Positions 60,836-64,000 of a DNA stretch of 64,000 nucleotides are shown in pieces. A model generated the notes under the pieces. That model had not been told where the DNA came from. It searched no databases and saw only the letters and a list, made by a program, of their open reading frames with translations. The stretch is from Scalesia atractyloides (lineage: Eukaryota > Streptophyta > Magnoliopsida > Asterales > Asteraceae): positions 81,259,978 to 81,323,977 of the forward strand of contig CAMTDV010000003.1 of the NCBI GenBank assembly GCA_947069175.1, read 5' to 3'. Positions within the stretch are counted from its first letter, which is position 1, and every line of letters starts with the position of its first letter. A program made the position numbers and the translations under genes.

Positions 60836-61588
60836 AGCAAAATAAATCTACTACATCCATAGGATTCTTGGGCTTTGATCCTAATTGGGCCTTGCATGCC
60901 GCCATACTTCACCTTCGTAATCATGTGGGCCCCCATGATTACCGGGTTTTTTCATATGGTTCGCATGTGTTTACCTGGTTACGTACACTAAAACCCGGAG
61001 AAAATCGAGAAATATGTATGTAACGTATGATATTCGGAATGTATCCAGGTGTGGACACGGTGACACCTCAAAGTGGGGTTAGTTCGAACGACGTTTGGTG
61101 TGGCATGCTTTGGCCTAATAGGTCCTTCGTACTCTCATCGTTAGTCCCCAGGTAGGCAAACTGGTCCGTTATATTGGATTTATACGAATGCCAACCTAGA
61201 CAGGACGTTCCGACTACCGGTACTTGTACCCTTACAGTTACTACATGCCCGTCGCAGAACTCACTTTGATGAGATTTGAAAATTGGAAAAAAATGCGACA
61301 AAATCTTGAATAACGGAAGTATGAAGATGATTTGAATATGTAAATATGTATGATGAATATGTATGTAAGTCTGTATGTTCAACTGTAAGCATAATTTACT
61401 ATATATCACAAAATGTAATATTGGAAATGTTTGCATGCATTTGTGTATGTAATAAATATGAAACAAATAAATATCATAAGTTTGCATGTAACCACATAAA
61501 CAATTAAAATCTAATCAACTATAGTATAGGCTCTAAGGGTCTAATAACCTATCCTATATCCCTATAGTCAAAAGCTCTGATACCAATC
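60836..61588 (-). mobile_element. leader and PBS of a fourth gypsy element
   Basis: Leader sequence starting CTACATCCATAGG (as near 57795), a conserved block at 61104-61253, and PBS TGGTATCAGAGC (minus strand, 61574-61585) beside the next LTR. Gag is absent: the leader is cut at its gag side by the E3 LTR. Confidence 0.82.
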
Positions 61589-63273
61589 TGTCACACCCCG
61601 ACCCGCAGCGGAAAAGGGTTTTCATCAAAGCTCATGACATTTATTATAATGTTTCATATTTATTATTTCAATTTAAAAGAGATCATACAATCATATCAAA
61701 CAAATATAACATGTTCTATTCATCCTTCTAAACTTCATTATTTTTCTTCTAAGGCAATTTCCTATGTTTTCAATGCTTCATCCTGTTCACCTGTATCATA
61801 TGTAAAAATGGTTTTTGGATCAACAAAAAGTTGGCGAGTGAACCTTGTTAGAAAACATTTATTATTTATTTCTTGTTGTATTTAATATGGAAAAATTGTG
61901 CAATATTCATATATGAACAAACATAAATAAACATACAATAACAACAATTAGCATACAATTACAAACCATTAGCATACGATATCAAACAACAACAAACAAT
62001 AACATACATTAACAAACCAACAGAATACAATAACATATCAACTTGCATAAATATATAACATAAATGAAACTGTGCGATCAAGGCTCAATCAACGGAGCCG
62101 ATCGTATTGCATGTACTGAAAATGATAAATGTCTGTGCGATCAAGGCTCAATCAAACGGAGCCGATCGTATGTTGGCAACGCCAGGTTCACGCTCATAAT
62201 GTAATGGGGAACTGCTCAACGCTCATAATGTAATGGGGAGCGGCGGCCTATGAAATTGCATGTACTGAAAATAATAAATTAACTCTAAACAATAACCACA
62301 CAAACAGTTCATACGAACTGAATACACATTTATTCATGATATGATGAATGCACAATGATTTGAATATAATAAATAGTAAGACACATGATACACCCCAAAA
62401 ACGTGATTTAAACGGGGAATTTGTAGAGATTCACTCACAGTGGATGCGTTCGGTGAATGATGATGAATGCGCACGAGTTTAGAGGATTGATCGTCGAGGA
62501 ATAATTAACCTAATTAATAAAGAAAAGTAAGGTAAATAAATGGATTTTATTAACAACTTTAATAGGATTTTTGGATATATTTTTGTGAGTTTTAGGCTAT
62601 TTTCTAACTTTAAAAATGTTATTTTTAAGTATTTTTAATTGATTTTTAAATAAAATAAATAAATAAAAATAATAAAAAAATGTTGACTTTTTGACCGTTG
62701 ACTTGTTGACCGTTGACCGGTTTTATTGTGTAATTTGTGTGCGCCGGGTGAGGCTCGAACCCGAGACCTCCCGTTCGCGTGCACGCAGCTCTACCAACTG
62801 AGCTACGTGTCTAACCTGAAATATTTCTGTTTTTAATTATATTTATATACTAATTGAATTAATCCGAAAATCATTTATTTTAAAAACGATTTTAATGTCT
62901 CGCTCGGTGCTCGCCACAGGTCTCGAACCCGGGACCTGTGGTTTAGTTTGGCACACAGTCCACCGCTGGACTGTGTGTCTAACTTGGTAATTATTCTGGT
63001 TTTTATTATACTTAACATCTTACTGAAGTTAACCCGGTTCGGTCTTTAAAAAAAAGGCATTTAATTTCTGTGAAGGTGCGTGTGACAAGAATCGAACTCG
63101 GGACGTATGCGTGTTTTTGTTCGCACACACTCCATCGCTGGACTGTTTGTCTAACCCGTTCATAAACTGATTTTAATTAATTTGGGCATTAAATACGCCA
63201 CGAAATTTTTAACTGGTTGTTCGGTTAATAAACGAAGCGGGTTTGGTAAATCCGGTTTTTGGCGGATGTTACA
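61589..63273 (-). repeat. LTR with internal sequence on both sides
   Basis: 1685 bp, TGTCACACCCC to TGTTACA. A PBS lies at its left and a PPT (GTATCCCCTACTTTTT) at its right, so it is at once the 5' LTR of the left element and the 3' LTR of the right one. It is shorter than the others: the region after the third tRNA-like module, including the antisense module, is missing. Confidence 0.88.
62741..63158 (-). repeat. array of three tRNA-like modules in the last LTR
   Basis: Modules at 62741-62817 (TAGCTCAGTTGGTAGAGCT D arm; GGTTCGAGCC region B box), 62907-62984 (CAGTCCA/TGGACTG; GGGTTCGAGACC) and 63074-63158 (CAGTCCA-type; GAGTTCGATTC). Confidence 0.77.
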
Positions 63274-64000
63274 GTATCCCCTACTTTTTAGAAATTTCGT
63301 CCCGAAATTTAAGTAGTGGCATATTTGTCTAAAAAGGATGGTGTTTTAATTTGACAATTACATACTTAGAAGAGAGTAAGAGTTTAAATTTTGTTTGAGG
63401 CGGTAACGTTCCTTATAAGGGTTGAGTACCCTGCTACAGGAATCGTTTTTTGTTGCCTAAAGTGTATGAATACGGAACATGGATACACAGAGTTGATTGA
63501 CTAAGTATGATGTTATGCATATGAGTTTGGGTACGTTTGAAAGATTAGGTTATATCCTAAAACATAACTTTTACTACTAAAACCTACATGGAACTTCTCA
63601 TACCCGCCTGACAATGCCTCTGATCCTTTGACAAGAATACTTATATATAGGAAGTACCAGCGGCGTATCCACCATATTCTTGTCAAATTTTCATTGGTTT
63701 TATCAGTAAGTTATGATTGGTTCTATGATGTGACTCTAGAACATAAATAAACACAACAACCAATATCTGAGTCCTAATTCTGATAGCATACATGTTTGAT
63801 TGATGACACAATCCAATTCCTTTAAATGATGAGATGATATGAATGCTAAATCAGTGAGTATAACACAACTTCAATCAAGTCAATACCAAATCCTACATGG
63901 AACTTCTCATAACCGCCTGATAATGCCTCTGATCCTTTGACAAGAATACTTATATATAGGAAGTACCAGCGGCGTATCCACCATAATCTCGTCAAATTTT
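63274..64000 (-). mobile_element. 3' internal region of a fifth gypsy element
   Basis: PPT, then the same non-coding segment that replaces pol in E3. Its core is repeated (63592-63705 and 63893-64000). No pol tail is seen. It continues past the window. Confidence 0.75.

Noticed and set aside
1..64000. CRISPR array or bacterial operon
   Set aside because: The tandem arrays have no spacer-repeat pattern and the genes are spliced plant genes and plant retroelements.

Overview
This is a repeat-dominated plant nuclear window. The evidence is Ty3/gypsy LTR retrotransposons primed by initiator tRNA-Met, a Mutator-like element (MULE) with spliced introns, hairpin MITEs, and spliced genes of the plant RNase H-RBR ubiquitin-ligase family. 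The LTR termini and accessory protein families look like those of Asteraceae; that assignment is inference. No clearly intact host gene is visible. Nearly everything is a mobile element or a decayed gene.

Layout. 1-8452: plus-strand gypsy element E1, cut by the window start, with broken gag and pol. 8453-13706: GGGTA/TACCC-rich repeat, then an inverted-repeat element split by a 3.4 kb solo LTR (9443-12880, TSD CCTCA). 13.9-18.2 kb: two tandem RBR E3-ligase paralogs. RBR1 (14069-16884) is complete but has three frameshifts. RBR2 starts at 17941, and its remaining exons lie at 44667-45635. Its first intron has been expanded to about 26.5 kb by nested transposons. These are a Myb/SANT-like fragment, a hairpin MITE, a direct repeat, and a MULE (20803-44124) carrying a FAR1/MURA-like transposase (plus strand) and a convergent ULP1-like SUMO-protease gene (minus strand). 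The ULP1-like gene is broken by a solo LTR (27687-29399, TSD GATCC) and a full gypsy element E2 (29408-39443, TSD CCTAT). Removing both restores the reading frame.

45.8-48.5 kb: a tandem duplication invaded by a palindromic MITE, a seven-copy 127-bp satellite, and an hAT/zf-MYM1-like fragment. 49.6-51.2 kb: a degraded unidentified coding remnant. 51.2-53.1 kb: AT-rich sequence with a tetranucleotide repeat. 53120-60835: E3, a gypsy derivative with an open gag but no pol (TR-GAG type). 60836-64000: a chain of further elements in which one LTR (61589-63273) is flanked on both sides by element-internal sequence.

The most unusual pattern is in the LTRs. Every sufficiently complete LTR of E1, E2, E3 and the last LTR carries a roughly 170-bp-spaced array of three sense tRNA-like modules (D-arm/A-box-like hairpin plus GTTCGANNC B box). 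The E1-E3 LTRs also carry a fourth module in antisense. The D-arm-like hairpins vary in sequence while keeping complementarity. The same elements share a nearly invariant 150-nt leader block and, in E1 and E2, a gag/pol stop-start overlap (TAATG or TAGTG). The MULE has its own signature: palindromic ACACATGTGT copies scattered through its non-coding parts.
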